Numbered from the stretch's first letter, positions 36,054 through 47,564 are shown. The stretch: 64,000 bases of DNA from Branchinecta lynchi (GCA_023053575.1 JAKZAP010000010.1:10439225-10503224), one strand, 5' to 3'. Program-made: numbers and translations. Notes: generated from the sequence alone by a model not told the origin.

Positions 36054-37043
36054 AACAAGACCAACAGTTTCGATGGGATCCCAGACAGAAATATTTGATA
36101 CACACAATTGGGTCTGGTCATCGCAAGATACAGTCTTTGCTAGATTCTTTGAACATTTTTAGTATTAAAATTTAGAAACATAATGGCAAAATAGCTAATC
36201 ATCTGAGCAAACCAAGTTCAGATATGATTCAGCATATGTGTTTACCCCTATAAGTCATATTTGTTTTGACGAAACTGGTCGAAACTTCCTGCCCTGCTTC
36301 TGCCAGATTTCCGGTTCCGGCCGAATTCCGGGCGAACTGCTTGTCCGGCAAAAAAATAAAGCTCAAAAACTGACTCAGCGTATCTCCTTACCCCGATATC
36401 GCGAACATCTAATCAAGTTCAATAAAACTTCAACTTATGACACATTTTCCGGTTAAGCCGGAATCCGGGCGAACTATATGTCCGTGTAAAAAGCGATTGG
36501 CATATACGGATGCAGCATCTCTTCGTACCCCTTAATCAGACATCTAATCAACTTCAAATAAACTTTTGCTTTTAACAAATTTTCCGGCTGTGGCCGGATT
36601 CTGAACGATTACTTGTCCGGGTGGAAAATTATTTTCACATAAGTGTTCAGCATGTCTTCTTACCCCTATATCAGACATCTAATCAAATTCAAATAAAACC
36701 TTTACGTTACTTTTATCCGGTTCTGGCCAGATTCCTGGCGAACTACTTGTCCGGCGAGAAAGTGATTGTCTTAATCGTGTTAAGCATTTCTGCTTACCCA
36801 CCTGAATTGAGTATCTCATTAGCTGTTTAAAAATATTTTGTGTGTCCTTTAATTTGAACTCCCACCTCTAAATGTAGGGCTACAGTGCCCATCTATAAAC
36901 TCGACCTGTCCCTTGAACCAGAGAATCCTCACACCAAGTTTCATCAAAATATTTCATTCCCTTCGAGAGTTATCGTGCTGACAGACCGACGGACAACTTT
37001 TGCGATGCCATAGGTATCCCTCCACTTACGTTTTGGGACCCCA
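36054..37043 (-). mobile_element. F1 element, copy b (reverse orientation, near full length)
   Basis: It begins CAGTTTCGATGGGATCCC, which is the inverse of the F1 right end. It ends 'CCCTCCACTTACGTTTTGGG' with GACCCCAGAAAG, the inverse of the F1 left end. CCGGATT/CCGG-rich units recur inside at about 115-140 bp spacing. The module 'TTTCATCAAAATATTTCATT' with CTTCGAGAGTTATCGTGCTG precedes a short remnant of the GTCC tract. Confidence 0.82.
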
Positions 37044-38644
37044 GAAAGAAAGTAATGCTGAACATAGGCGCATCCTTATACTGAATGTTTGTGATCAGAT
37101 CGTCTGTTTGCGGGCCTGTCTGACCACAATTGTGGCCATCAGTGCCTATGTTGCGAGCTTGGGGGGAGGGGAATTTGTATTTGCGATTCGAGGCATTGCG
37201 TCGTAAATTGTGGTTTCAAGATTAATGATAATATTCGCTAACCAGGAAAGAGGTGGGGTAAAAAATTGAGGAGACGATGTCGCCCGCTGAACCACAAAAC
37301 AAAGCGACACCGACAAACAAATACCTGATCTAAAATACAAATCTGGGCAACAAATAATGTTGTGACTCACTATAGTAGACGGAGAAAATGTTATATTTTC
37401 TTGTTTTGTTGCTGTTCTTCGTGTATTTGTAGCAGTAATCATCTTAGAGCTAAATTAAATGAAGAGACAGCAGGGCAGAGTCTCAAACTTTCACCAATCA
37501 GAGAATTGCTTCCTGACAAATTTCTTTCTTTTAAATCTCCTTTTTCGTACCAAGTAGAGTCAAACAACAATTGGACAAGACTTCGGCTAGACAAGACATC
37601 TCTTGTCGATTACTCAGTTGAAAAATGGTCTGACAACCGTGACATGCAACGCTACAATTCTTCTAGCAAAAAAAAAAAAAACGGAAACTGCTTACATATT
37701 GGGATAGGGAGGGGGTAGCGTTATTGATAGCCGGTACTGACGAATTTGACTGGCGGGATTGGAGTGTTGTACTAAAGTACCGACGTTAATTTTTTTTTAG
37801 GTACTTTAGGCACTCCATTATTAAACCATAAAGGGAGAGAATGGCTCATTTAAGCCGAATTGCAGACAAGGACAAGACGTGGACGGTGCTTGCTCATGTT
37901 TCAATCCTTTTAAAGTTGTGCCGCTTCCAAGTCCAATTTGGATGTGCCAATTTGTTATACAAATTTCTGTCACTCTCTCATCAACATCACGCTTAGTTTA
38001 GAATACTGTTGCGTCAGTGTTTATAATTTCGTCGTCTAGTCCATATCTCCGATTTATCGTTCATCGCCAGAGCTCGCCATAGTCCTGGGAGAAGAAAGTG
38101 AAAACTTGACCAGCGGGGAGGGGGGGGGGGGGGCAATTTCCTGTTTCTCTTATATGACATACAAAAATCGCGACAGACTGGGGCCAGTGCAACAAAAGAG
38201 CCACCTTTGGCACTTCTCAGAAGACAGGAATTTCCCCTAAGATATGATTTACCCCGCCTCCGTGCATTACTCAGGTTAACCGCAGCCTACACAACTTAAC
38301 AACTCCGTTGCAGTTGGGCTGGTAACGAGGTCCGTGTAGTTAGTTTCCCCATCACGCTGCAACCGTACATGTGCGTACCGCATAATACCCGACTGTCACA
38401 GCTTTAGAAGGGAGGGAGGAACTAGAAGGGGAACATACTGTTTGAGAATTGTGTGTTGTTTCTTGTAAGTAATCTTATTCCAATCCTCCCCTTTGATTTT
38501 AATCTAAGACCTCAAGAGCGTCTAGCGTTGCCCCGGATCCAAGAGAGCTTTGATGTTTTCATTTGATTGCAAATCTCACAAGATGTGATTTTAGTTGCCA
38601 ACCCTACCAAATGTAATGGATGTTTATATGTTAATTCCGCACCT
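37044..38644. other. Intron 3 sequence, nothing recognised
   Basis: A 14-G run lies near 38120-38133 and an A run near 37668. No family motifs are seen in any open frame. Confidence 0.45.
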
Positions 38645-38827
38645 CTTTTGGGACCCCAAAACGTAAGTGGAGGGATACCTATGACATCGCAAAAGTTGTC
38701 CGTCTGTCCGTCCGTCTGTCAGCACGATATCTCTCGAAGGGAAAGAGATATTTTGCTGAAACTTGGTGTGAGGAGTCTTTGGGTCAAGGGTAAGGTCAGT
38801 TTTGTAGATGGACTCTGTAGCCCTATA
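38645..38827 (+). mobile_element. Outer F1 element, left part (split by LINE insertion)
   Basis: TTTTGGGACCCCAAAACGTA starts the element, followed by GTGGAGGGATACC, a (GTCC)n tract and the 'TCTCGAAGGGAAAGAGATAT' module. It breaks off at GACTCTGTAGCCCTATA exactly where the LINE tail begins. The missing remainder of the same element resumes at about 48462 in the same orientation. Together they give about 980 bp, the normal length of F1. Confidence 0.8.
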
Positions 38828-39819
38828 AGTAAGTAAGTAATTTATTTATGACCCGCCATTTTGAAAAGGCGGAGTAATGAAGAAAATAAACAAAACACAT
38901 AAACACAAAATAAAGAAAATAAACAAAACACATAAACACGCAGAAAAAGACACTTAATTTTCAATCTTCGGTCAGGAAGCAGTGGACGACGTCGTGCGCT
39001 GGTTGGTCCCTGTTGTCCATGATTTTTGAAAGCGATGAGGAAACATCCAAAAGGGTCACACTTGCATCTTGAATTTTGAATTTCTCCGTCAATGTATGGT
39101 TATGACATAATTTCGAAAAGTGAAGCAGGTGCTTCGCATATTTAAAATAACATGATCTCCTCTTTTTAATCTCCTTCTTTCGCAGAATATGAGTGACGCC
39201 AGAACGAAATAGTATAGAAGGAGCGCAGGAGGTGCTGCACAAATTTCCCAATGCTTTACGATTATAGCGCCCCCGGTTGGGGACGATGCGCCCATAGGCG
39301 CTATTTATAAACTTCCTGAACAACCAAAGAGCAAAATTGACAATGAAGATTTGAACTTTATGCCGAGCCACCTTAGAGAGTCTGTTGATTTGACGATGAA
39401 CGATCCAAGAGATCTAGAAGGTTTGGATGCATTCGAACCCTTTGACGAAGGGTTGAAATGCAGGTACTCACATTTTGACAGGTTAACTTCAAGGCCAATT
39501 TTGAGAAGTTCCGATGACAGCTTACTTGCATTTTTTGTGAGTGTGGATCGACTACAAGCTTACTAAGAGCAAGTCGTCCGCGTAGGCTATGTAGCTGAAG
39601 GCATAGTCTCTATAGAAGTAAGCAGGATGCAAAGAATCGAGACTAGAAGATATAGCCGATTTGAAGATTTAGGGAGATTAGACTCCCCCTTGGCGAACAC
39701 CAGTTCGGACAGGAATACTCTCTGACAAGCTACCTTGCCATTTGAACCTTACTGAAGAATGACCATACCAACATTTTAACAGATAGACAACAGACAGATT
39801 CACGCCAGAAGTAATGATA
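38828..39819 (-). mobile_element. LINE family B, downstream part (RT motifs B and C, C-terminus, TTAC tail)
   Basis: On the minus strand, the part just after the foldback insertion encodes LLKCWYGHSSVRFKWQGSLS and then VRTGVRQGGV (RT motif B). Two in-frame stops follow, then SYIAYADDLLLVS (motif C). A C-terminal block includes 'NSAYGRIVPNRGRYNRKALG' and ends HCFLTED. The 3' UTR ends with GGCGGGTCATAAATAAATTA and (CTTA)n, abutting the split F1 element. The upstream RT part lies at 48191-48461, beyond the foldback transposon. Stops show that it is dead. Confidence 0.92.
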
Positions 39820-39829
39820 CAAAATAGGG
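39820..39829. repeat. Target-site duplication, left (CAAAATAGGG)
   Basis: This ten-base sequence is identical to 48181-48190. It belongs to the interrupted LINE: with one copy removed, the LINE reading frame continues across the junction without a shift. Confidence 0.92.
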
Positions 39830-40394
39830 GGTCGCTGTCACTACCCCCACCCGTCAGTTCGCCCACCCGTCAGTTCGCCCACTTCCAAAATCCGACAGTT
39901 CGCCCACTCGTCAGTTCGCCCAACGTCAGTACGCCCACCCGTCACTACGCCCACCCGTCACTACTCCCACCCGTCACTACGCCCACCCGTCACTACACCC
40001 ACCCGTCACTACGCCCACCCGTCAGTTCACCCACCCGTCAGTTCACCCACCCGTCAGTTCGCCCACCGTCAGTTGACCCACCCGTCAGTTCACCCACCGT
40101 CAGTTCGCCCACCCGTCATTTCGCCCAAAAATCCGTCAGTTGACCCACCCGTCATTTCGCCTAAGAATCCGTCAGTTCGCCCAATTTTCCGACAGTTTGT
40201 CCACCCGTCAGTTGGCCCAAAAATCCGTCAGTTGACCTATCCGTCATTTCGCCTAAAAATCCGTCAGTTCGCCCAATTTTTATGACAGTCATCCACCCGT
40301 CATTTCGCCTAAGAATCCGTCAGTTAGCCCAACTTTTCCGACATTTTGTCTACCCGTCATTTGGCCCAAAAATCCGACAGTTGGCCCAACTTTG
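39830..40394 (+). repeat. Foldback outer array, left (about 32 units)
   Basis: I count about 32 units of the form CCCACCCGTCAGTTCG (16 bp). Variants have CACTAC or CATTTC in place of CAGTTC, and toward the inside there are 20-21 bp forms with an AAAAATC or AATTTTC insert (for example CCCAAAAATCCGTCAGTTGG). Unit types are ordered: CACTAC forms near the outer end, long forms inside. Plus-strand open frames through it (39814-40143) are low-complexity repeat translation. Confidence 0.95.
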
Positions 40395-41250
40395 CTAGAT
40401 CAGTAATATCTATGAAGAAGGGGCGCGAACCCAGGGGAATAATCAGAAGGAGCGAACCTTTTTTCGTTTAATTAGGGTCGATACAAAATTCCTTTGGGTG
40501 CGACTGTTCTGTTTACTTAAAAAAAAGATCCCGTTCACGTGAAGATGGGTGAAAAGAAAAGCTGTTCAAATAGTTTGTAACAAACTTTGTTGCTTGATAA
40601 AGAGGTTGTTGCTAACGCCGGCCGAGCTAACGAGCTCGTATCCCTGTCGGCCCCCAGTGATCAAAATAGATTGTCACAAAGTATTTTTGAAATAAAAGAA
40701 CCTGAACCTGAGCCTGCTAATTTTTACGGAAATTGAAAGGTTTTTGCAACGATACTCGCAAACAGACCTATCCAAAGTTCAACATCCTAGGTAGGTTTCG
40801 GAACTGTATTTCGTCGTTTTTTATGTTACTTTTTCACTATAATAATTACGTAAACATTTAGTCAGAAATATCAGAAGCTTGTTTTTAGATTCTGCATAAA
40901 ATACGAAAGGAAAATATAGAGGATGAACACAAAAGTAAAAGGTAAAAATAGAGTAACGTGCAGCGAAAGTGTTCGACTGGCAACTCGATTGGGAGTAGTT
41001 CACAAGGAAATAAAAAGTAAAAGCATAGTAGGAATAAGGGGTGGCCCGAAGGAGCGGAGATTCAACCCTCTCCTCTTTTATTTTGGCCTCATCGAGGTCC
41101 CAGACGCTCGTTTTAGTTTAAGACAATCCGATTTTTTTTTTTTTAATTGTTAATTTTGGCACTTCTGGCCAGCTTCAGTCGTAGATCCGTCCCTGTCAAA
41201 GGCAAGCCGAGTCGTTTAAACCAGGTTTCATAACCCCGTTAGGTCGGTAG
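40395..41250 (+). repeat. Foldback inner arm, left
   Basis: It contains CCCAGGGGAATAATCAGAAG, TTCGTTTAATTAGGGTCGAT and 'AATTACGTAAACATTTAGTC' (40844). Further in are a stretch to 41037 ('AAAAGTAAAAGCATAGTAGG'), GGGGTGGCCCGAA (41038) and 'TCAAAGGCAAGCCGAGTCGT' (41196). Each block has an inverse partner in 46540-47550. Around 40560-40720 an unmatched block ending GAAATAAAAGAACCTGAACC looks like a retroelement 3' end inserted into this arm. Confidence 0.8.
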
Positions 41251-41839
41251 TATGATATGATTTTGTGTGCTACAATGGTAGTGCTAAAGAACATCTGCAA
41301 AGCCTTCGTGAATTCCAGTCCCTCAGATGGAAATCAGGAAACACCTACAACTCGAAAACAATCCTTTTATTGTACGTTATTCGGAACTGTAAGCGAACTT
41401 TTCGTTCTTCAATTGCCGTGTAGAGCATCGCCCGTCGCGTATCGAGACTCGGACCTAAGTTGAGGGTTAGGTCGTAGATTTTAATGCCAAGCTTTCTCGT
41501 GTCGCCTCCTAGTATTTCTTGGAGAGAATATTAGCCCTCCTATCAAAAGTAATTGCAATGTACGAGACTGAACTCTTTACGGAAATTTTCCTCTTGTTAG
41601 TGGGAAGATGGTTTTTCTAATTCTACGTAGCCTACCAACTGAATATAAATAGGACATCAAAGATATGTGTTTATATGTGTAAGAACCGAAGGCTTTCAAA
41701 CCAGGGACCCGAATGTCCAAAAGCTACTTAACTTTTTCGAGAAATTTCGCGGATTAACCACGACAGACCAGGGTTACAGATTGCAATATTCATTGCAAGT
41801 TTTGGGATTCCATGTAATAAGAGGATATCTCTTGAGAAA
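41251..41839. other. Foldback interior, unassigned DNA
   Basis: At 41567-41640, text such as 'CTCTTTACGGAAATTTTCCT' with a CTACGTAGCCTACCAACTGA phrase is a diverged inverse match to 46945-47015 in the right arm, but displaced relative to neighbouring blocks. A 60-codon plus-strand frame at 41667-41849 contains the stretch RDPNVQKLLNFFEKFRGL. I recognise no family, and it is cut off by the next F1 element. Confidence 0.5.
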
Positions 41840-42685
41840 GAAGACCTAAGGTTTCGATGGGATCCCAAAAATCTAATGTTTGATCCCGGGAATTGGGTCT
41901 TGTCTTCGCTAGATCTAGTCTTCGCCACGCTAACCATCTGAGAAAACCAAGTTCAGATATACCTTTACAAGCCATTTCTATTTTGACGATACTGACCGAA
42001 ACTTCCTGCTTTACATCTGCCAAATTTCCGGTTTCGGCCAAATTCCAAGTGAACTACTTGTCCAGCAAAAAAAGAACAATCCAGAAACGACGTCAGCGTA
42101 TCTCCTTATCCCTATAAAGAACATCTAATAAATTCAAATAAAACTTTAACTTATACAATTTCCGGTTTCAACCGGATTCCAGACTAATTATATGTCCGGG
42201 TAAAAATGAGTGTCATATACAGACTCAGCGTCTTTTCTTAGCCCTAAATCTGTCATCTAATCAACTTCAAACGAAACTTTCGCTTTTAACAAATTTTCCG
42301 GTTTGGCCGGATTCTGGGCGAACTAGTCTGTCATCATCGCGTTCAGTATGTCTTCTTATTCCATAACAGAACATCTAATCAACTTCAAAGAAAACTTTTA
42401 ATTCTAACCAACCAACCTTGCCTTATCCGGAAAGAAAATGGTTTTCACCATCGTGTTCAGCATGTCTTTTTACCCCATAATCGACTATCGCATTAGCTGT
42501 TACACAATTTTTGTGTTGCCCCTTAATATGACCCCCCCCCCCTAAATGTAGGACTACAGAGCCCATGTACGAACTTGATCTTACCGTTGACAGAAAGAAT
42601 CCTCACACCAAGTTTCATCAAAATAGCCCATTCCTTTCGAGATTTATCGTGCTGACAGACGGACGGAAGATTACTCCATTGGAGA
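41840..42685 (-). mobile_element. F1 element, copy d (inside foldback, reverse orientation)
   Basis: It begins AGGTTTCGATGGGATCCCAA (inverse F1 right end). CCGG-bearing units recur, such as TCCGGTTTCAACCGGATTCC. It ends near the inverse of the 'TCTCGAAG' module and CTGACAGACGGACGG. The left terminus (palindrome) is missing or degraded. Confidence 0.8.
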
Positions 42686-42790
42686 CACCCCTTCTCGTTT
42701 AATTAGGATCAACACGAGTTGATTATTAGTGCAGCTTTTATGTTTTCGTAAAGAAGAGTATGAAGATGGGTGCGAAAAATTGTTGTAAGC
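42686..42790 (+). repeat. Third partial copy of a foldback arm block
   Basis: TTCTCGTTTAATTAGGATCA and ACACGAG are followed by GTGCAGCTTTTATGTTTTCG and 'TAAAGAAGAGTATGAAGATG'. This matches the right arm (inverse of 47340-47465) better than the left arm. It lies in the same orientation as the left arm, sandwiched between an F1 and an F2 element. Confidence 0.75.
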
Positions 42791-42796
42791 TCAAAT

Positions 42797-43921
42797 GGCA
42801 CTTGCAGCTGTATGTAGTAGGTAAGGGGTCTGTGAGATGTTCGGGTCCCGATATGCCTGCCAACTTTCGTCCTAAAAACGCCATCACAGGAATTCTGGAA
42901 GGCCCCCCTCCACCTCCTACCCCCAAGTGTCCTGCTCCAGTCCAATTGTGCAAACGATTTATCTAGAATAAATGCTTGTTCTTCCCAGCAAGTTTAACTC
43001 CGATCCTTCCATTCTATCCGTTTCTTGAAATTTCCGACCACCCCTCCATCAACTCCCCAGTAGCTGTTGAATCCGCTATCATAAGTTGAGATGGACCATT
43101 TGATAAAAAGTGCTTTCCGACTTTGCAGTTAACATGCGCACTTTAAGGGAGCTGGAACTTCATTTGTAAGCAAAACCCATGAAAATGTATATTTCGCTTA
43201 AAAGTATTTTTCTTACTTTACACCCAAGATTGGTACTTGAAGGAATAGTCGGATTGGAAAAGTGGCGATTTCTAAGCCAATCTTCTCGAATGTCTAATAT
43301 TCCAGCCAAGATCGTCCTAGCACATCTAAGTGCCTTAAATCGCGATCACCGGAATTCCGACACCCCCACCCTCCCCTCAAACTACCCCCACAATCGCTGG
43401 AGTCAATCCAGTTGTGAAAAAGATTTATCCAGAGCATCTTTTTCTTACTCCCAGAAAGTTCCATCCCAATCTCTCCAGTATCAGCCTTTCACGTATCCCC
43501 CCCCCATCTTCCTGACATGAAAAAGATCCCCAGAGACATGTCCTTTGTTCAATTATGAAATTTCACTCAAATCCATCACCCGTTCCAAAGTTACGCATAA
43601 CTCGATATTCCAGATTCCCCCTCCCTCCAGTCCCTCACGTCCTAGCACACCTGGAAGTACCCTAACTCGGAAACGTGTGAAAAACTGCCCTAATATTCCA
43701 GATTCCTCCGCCCCCTACTCCCCCGCAGATGGTCGGATCGAGAAACTGGTTATATCCAGGTTAGTTTGGTTGGTCCCTGATAAGTCTGCCAAGTTTCATC
43801 GTCCTAGTACATCTGGAAGTACCCTAGCTCGAAAAAGTGTGAAAAAAAACCCGGACAGACCGACAGACGGAATTACGATAGGTGTATTACATTTGAGCCA
43901 GAGGCTACAAGTGCCATAAAA
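42797..43921 (-). mobile_element. F2 element, copy b (inside foldback, reverse orientation)
   Basis: It starts ATGGCACTTGCAGCTG and ends GGCTACAAGTGCCATAAA, the inverted AAGTGCCAT termini of F2. Inside are CTGCCAACTTTCGTCC, 'TCACCGGAATTCCGACACCC', a TTTCATCGTCCTAGTACATC stretch, and near the right end GACAGACCGACAGACGG. All are inverse forms of the F2 modules. At about 1.1 kb it has fewer internal modules than copy a. Confidence 0.8.
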
Positions 43922-44343
43922 AGAAATTTAGACAGGTCGTATTAGAATTTCAGTACCTCCATTTAATCTTGCGAAAATTGTGAATATTCCTTGAAAAACT
44001 GTGAAAAATTACAAAAAATTAGAGATAAAGTTGAAAATAAGACGTTGAGCTAAAATGTGTTGTTTTTTACAAGTTGTCATGTGTCAGACAACAACTGAAG
44101 AACTCACTCAATTCCCTCACTCACCGTGTATAACTGACCAGAATCATGTCCAACAAGTAGTCCAGTCTTGTTACATTTAAAGCTCGATTTTTTTTTTACA
44201 TGTAATTTGACGTTGCCATATGCACTAAACGAGTGAGTTTCGAGTCCCGGTGTCTCCAATTACGGATATCGAACAGATCTAGTACAAAGTCGCTTTTATT
44301 GAAATCGAGACTGGTCCAACTTTCGCGTATGAATGCTTCCTTT
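43922..44343. other. Foldback interior, unassigned spacer
   Basis: Nothing recognised. AT-rich, no coding similarity. Confidence 0.45.
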
Positions 44344-45297
44344 TTGGGATCCCAAAACGTAAGTGGAGGGATACCTATGACATCGTAAAGTTGTCTTTCT
44401 GTCCGTCCGTCCGTCCATCTGTTAGCACGATAACTCTCGAAGGGGTTGAGATATTTTGATCAAACTTGGCATGAAGAGTTTAGGTCAAAATACAGGTCAA
44501 GTTCGAAGATGGGCCTTGTAGCTCTATATTTAGGGGTGGGGGAGGGGTTTGAAATTAAAGGGAACACAAAATACTTTTTAAAAGCTAATGAAATAGTCGA
44601 ATTAAGGGTAAGGAGACATGCTGAATCCGATATGAAATTTTGTTTCTCGCCGGACAAATAGTTCACCCGGAATCCGGTGAAAACCGGAATATTTGTGAAA
44701 AGTAATATGAAGTTGATTGGATTATTTTCTCGCCGGACAATTAGTTCGGCAGGAATCCGGCCAAAACCGGAGAGTTTGTTTAAAGTAAAAGTTTTATTTA
44801 AATTTGATAAGATGTTCGATTTGCGGGTAAGTAGACAAGCTGAATTCGCATATGACAACTATTTTCTCACCGGACATATAGATCGCTCGGAATCCGGCTG
44901 AAACCGGAAAATTTGTTAAAAGTAAAATTTTAATTGCAAGTTGATTAGAGGTTGGATTGAAGGAGACATGCTGAATTCGTTTTTTTAGCTTTATTTTTTC
45001 GCAGGACAAGTAGTTCCGAAATTCCGCCGAAACCGGAAAATTGGCAGAAGTAAGGCAGGAAGTTTCGATATGCTTCGTCAAAATAGATATGACTTAAAGG
45101 GGTAAACACACATGCTGAATCCATATCTGAACTTGGTTTTCTCATATGATTAGCTATTTTGCCTTAATCTTTTTCTAAGCTTTAATAGTAAAAGTGTTCA
45201 AGGAGTCTGGCGAAGACTGGATTGGCGAAGACAAGACCCAATTGTCTGGATCAAATTTGAACTTTTGGGATCCCATCGAAACCTTTGGTCTTGTTTA
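44344..45297 (+). mobile_element. F1 element, copy e (inside foldback, full length)
   Basis: TTTTTGGGATCCCAAAACGT at left and CTTTTGGGATCCCATCGAAA at right match copy a. The (GTCC)n tract, the 'ACTCTCGAAGGGGTTGAGAT' module and four to five CCGG units follow the same order. It is strikingly similar to copy a over its whole length, including the non-repeat start ('GTCAAGTTCGAAGATGGGC'). Confidence 0.87.
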
Positions 45298-45964
45298 ATA
45301 TCGTTCCACTTCTTACCTTATTGACTACAACAGTAGGCTTTCAATTAAAAAAAGAGGTAAATACGTAAAATAAAGTAACATGGATCACGTGCATATCCTC
45401 AACAAAGCTCCAGCACCCGGTGATGTTGCAGACCGATATAGCCTACTGATTCTACAAAGTTACTATGCATACCTGACTGACACCTGGTGTACGAGGGTTT
45501 CATAGGTAAGAAACCCCTATGTTTAGGCCAAGCATTATCATTTCTGCTAAGCTTATTGTAAATGTGGTTAACTGTGTGCTCTTCCTGTGACAAATAAACC
45601 AGAAGTAGAATTTGTATTAAATTGATAGATCATTGATAAACCAAGGCAGGGCCTTTATACAATCCAGCATTAACTTCTGGTTTACTTGTCGCAGTAATAC
45701 TCTCTTGTATCAAATCTGACCGTTGCGTAAAGTTTATAAACAACTATAAACAACAGTTTATAAACTCTGAATTATGCTTATGGTCATATACCTATGACAA
45801 ATATTATATATAGTATATTACAAACCTGTAATATAGATTACAGGTTTGTTTCCTTCCCCGAAGTTGAACCAGAGGATTGACAGCCTGACGAGGACCCTTG
45901 ACAAGAAGGGCCGAAATATCGCTGATAAAGAATCGTCGCTGACGTATCCGTTGTAAACATTGTT
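45298..45964. other. Foldback interior spacer with dispersed-repeat end
   Basis: The first part shows nothing recognised beyond an inverted pair, AAACCAGAAGTAGAATTTGT-type (45597) versus TAACTTCTGGTTTACTTGTC (45670). From about 45875, 'AGCCTGACGAGGACCCTTGA' with AAGGGCCGAAATATCGCTGA is the dispersed retroelement-like end also seen at 16-146 and 14126. Confidence 0.5.
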
Positions 45965-46475
45965 TGAATAAATATGCCTACGACTTCGCAAAAGTTATCC
46001 TTCTGTCCGTCCGTCCGTCTGTTAGCACGATAAATCTCGAAAGAGTAGAGATATTTTCTTGAAAATTGGTATGAGGATCTATTGGGTCAACGTACAGGTC
46101 AAGTTCGTAGATGAGCTCTGTAGCCCCATACCTAGGGGTGAGGGAGGGGTTTCAAATTAAGAGACGAAAAAAAATGTTTTAAAAAGCAAATAAGATAGTC
46201 GATATAGGGGAAAGGAGACATGCTGAATCCATATCTGAAACTGATTTTCTCGCCGAACAATTAGTTCGTCCGGAACCCGGCCGAAGCCAGAAAATTTATT
46301 AAAGGTAAAAGTTTTATTTGAAGTTGATTAAACGCTTGGTTTAGGGGCAACAAAACATGCTGAATCCGTATATGATAATTCTTTTCTACCCGGCCGAGTA
46401 TTTCGTCCGGGATCCGGCCAAAACCGGAAAAAAATTGGTAAAAGTGTAAGTTTTATTTGAAGTTGATTAGATAGA
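45965..46475 (+). mobile_element. F1 element, copy f (inside foldback, truncated both ends)
   Basis: It starts inside the left region ('GCCTACGACTTCGCAAAAGT', then (GTCC)n) without the GGGATCCC palindrome. It runs through 'GATAAATCTCGAAAGAGTAG' and about three CCGG units. It stops near GATTAGATAGATACAAATCA, where right-arm sequence begins. Confidence 0.78.
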
Positions 46476-46539
46476 TACAAATCATATACGACTAGAACAG
46501 GTTTTAAAACAAGGGTGCAATGGTACCCGTCGTTCAAGA

Positions 46540-47564
46540 AATAATCATGTCACCGCCCTGACGGGGTATTGAAACCTGATTTAAACGACTCGGCTTGCCT
46601 TTGACTGGGACGGATTTACGATGATATTAAAAAAAAAATTCAAACGACTCGGAGATTGTGTTTGACAGATGTCACCCCCACTCACCCCCCCCCCTTTCGG
46701 GCCACCCCTGGCCCCAAACTGGCAGTAGATATTGCAGTAAGCAACCCTGGGTGTGTCCTTGGTTAACAGCACAAGGGACTCAAGGTTGGAAAAGCTGTTC
46801 TGTACGAATCTACGATCATATTTTGGAAAAGCTTTTGAATATTCGGGTTTGCTGGGTTGAAAGCCGTCGGCGAAAGAAATTTATAATTCTCACATACCTT
46901 GAATCACATAACGTTGACGAGCAGTTTAAATTTAGTTTGTGGGCTACGTAAATTTAGGAAAAAAAGTTTTCCCACTGATAAGAGGACACTTTCCGTACAG
47001 AGTAGAGACTCAGACATTGCAGATAGCTTGCGAATATATTCGGAGATAGTACACGGAAGCTCGGTAGTAAAGTCCTGCATTATATTATTTCTATTATGCT
47101 TTTACTTTCCATTTCCGTGTGAACGACTCTAAATCGTATTGCCAATCAGAACCCTTTACTGCTCGTTACTCTATTTTTTTTCATCTTTTAGATTTTCCAA
47201 CTGAATTTGCCGCAGAATCTCGCAAAGCTCCCCACGTTTCTGACTAAATGTCTACGTAATTGTCGACTCCTTCTGATTATTCCCCTGGGGTCTCGGTGCT
47301 TTTTCATATAATACCTTTTTTAAACCCATCTTCATATCCTCATATCCTCAGCCTTTTTGTGCAACAAATGCTATTAAATGCTATCCTTCTTTACGTAAAC
47401 ATAAAAGTTGCACCCATAGGCATCTCGTGTTGACCTAATTAAACGAGGAAGGTCGCCTCTGTTTGAGTAATCTTCTGGGATTGCGTCCCTTTTTTTACTG
47501 ACAGGGCCGAGTTGAGCTGATTATTCCCCTGGGGTCGCGGCACTTTTTCGTGGATTTAATGATC
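46540..47564 (-). repeat. Foldback inner arm, right
   Basis: Read as inverse complement, this repeats the left-arm blocks in the same order outward-in: CCCAGGGGAATAATCAG, CCTCGTTTAATTAGGTCAAC, AATTACGTAGACATTTAGTC, 'GTAAAAGCATAATAGAAAT', GGGGTGGCCCGAAAGG, TCAAAGGCAAGCCGAGTCGT. Differences from the left arm are a second 'GATTATTCCCCTGGGGTC' block (47270 and 47519) and about 380 bp between the AAGCATA block and the GGTGGCCC block that the left arm lacks or carries elsewhere. Confidence 0.8.

Noticed and set aside
39830..40394. Regular short repeats that could be mistaken for a CRISPR array
   Set aside because: The units are contiguous variants without unique spacers, in an animal genome, and an inverted twin lies at 47565-48180. 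They are the outer array of a foldback transposon.
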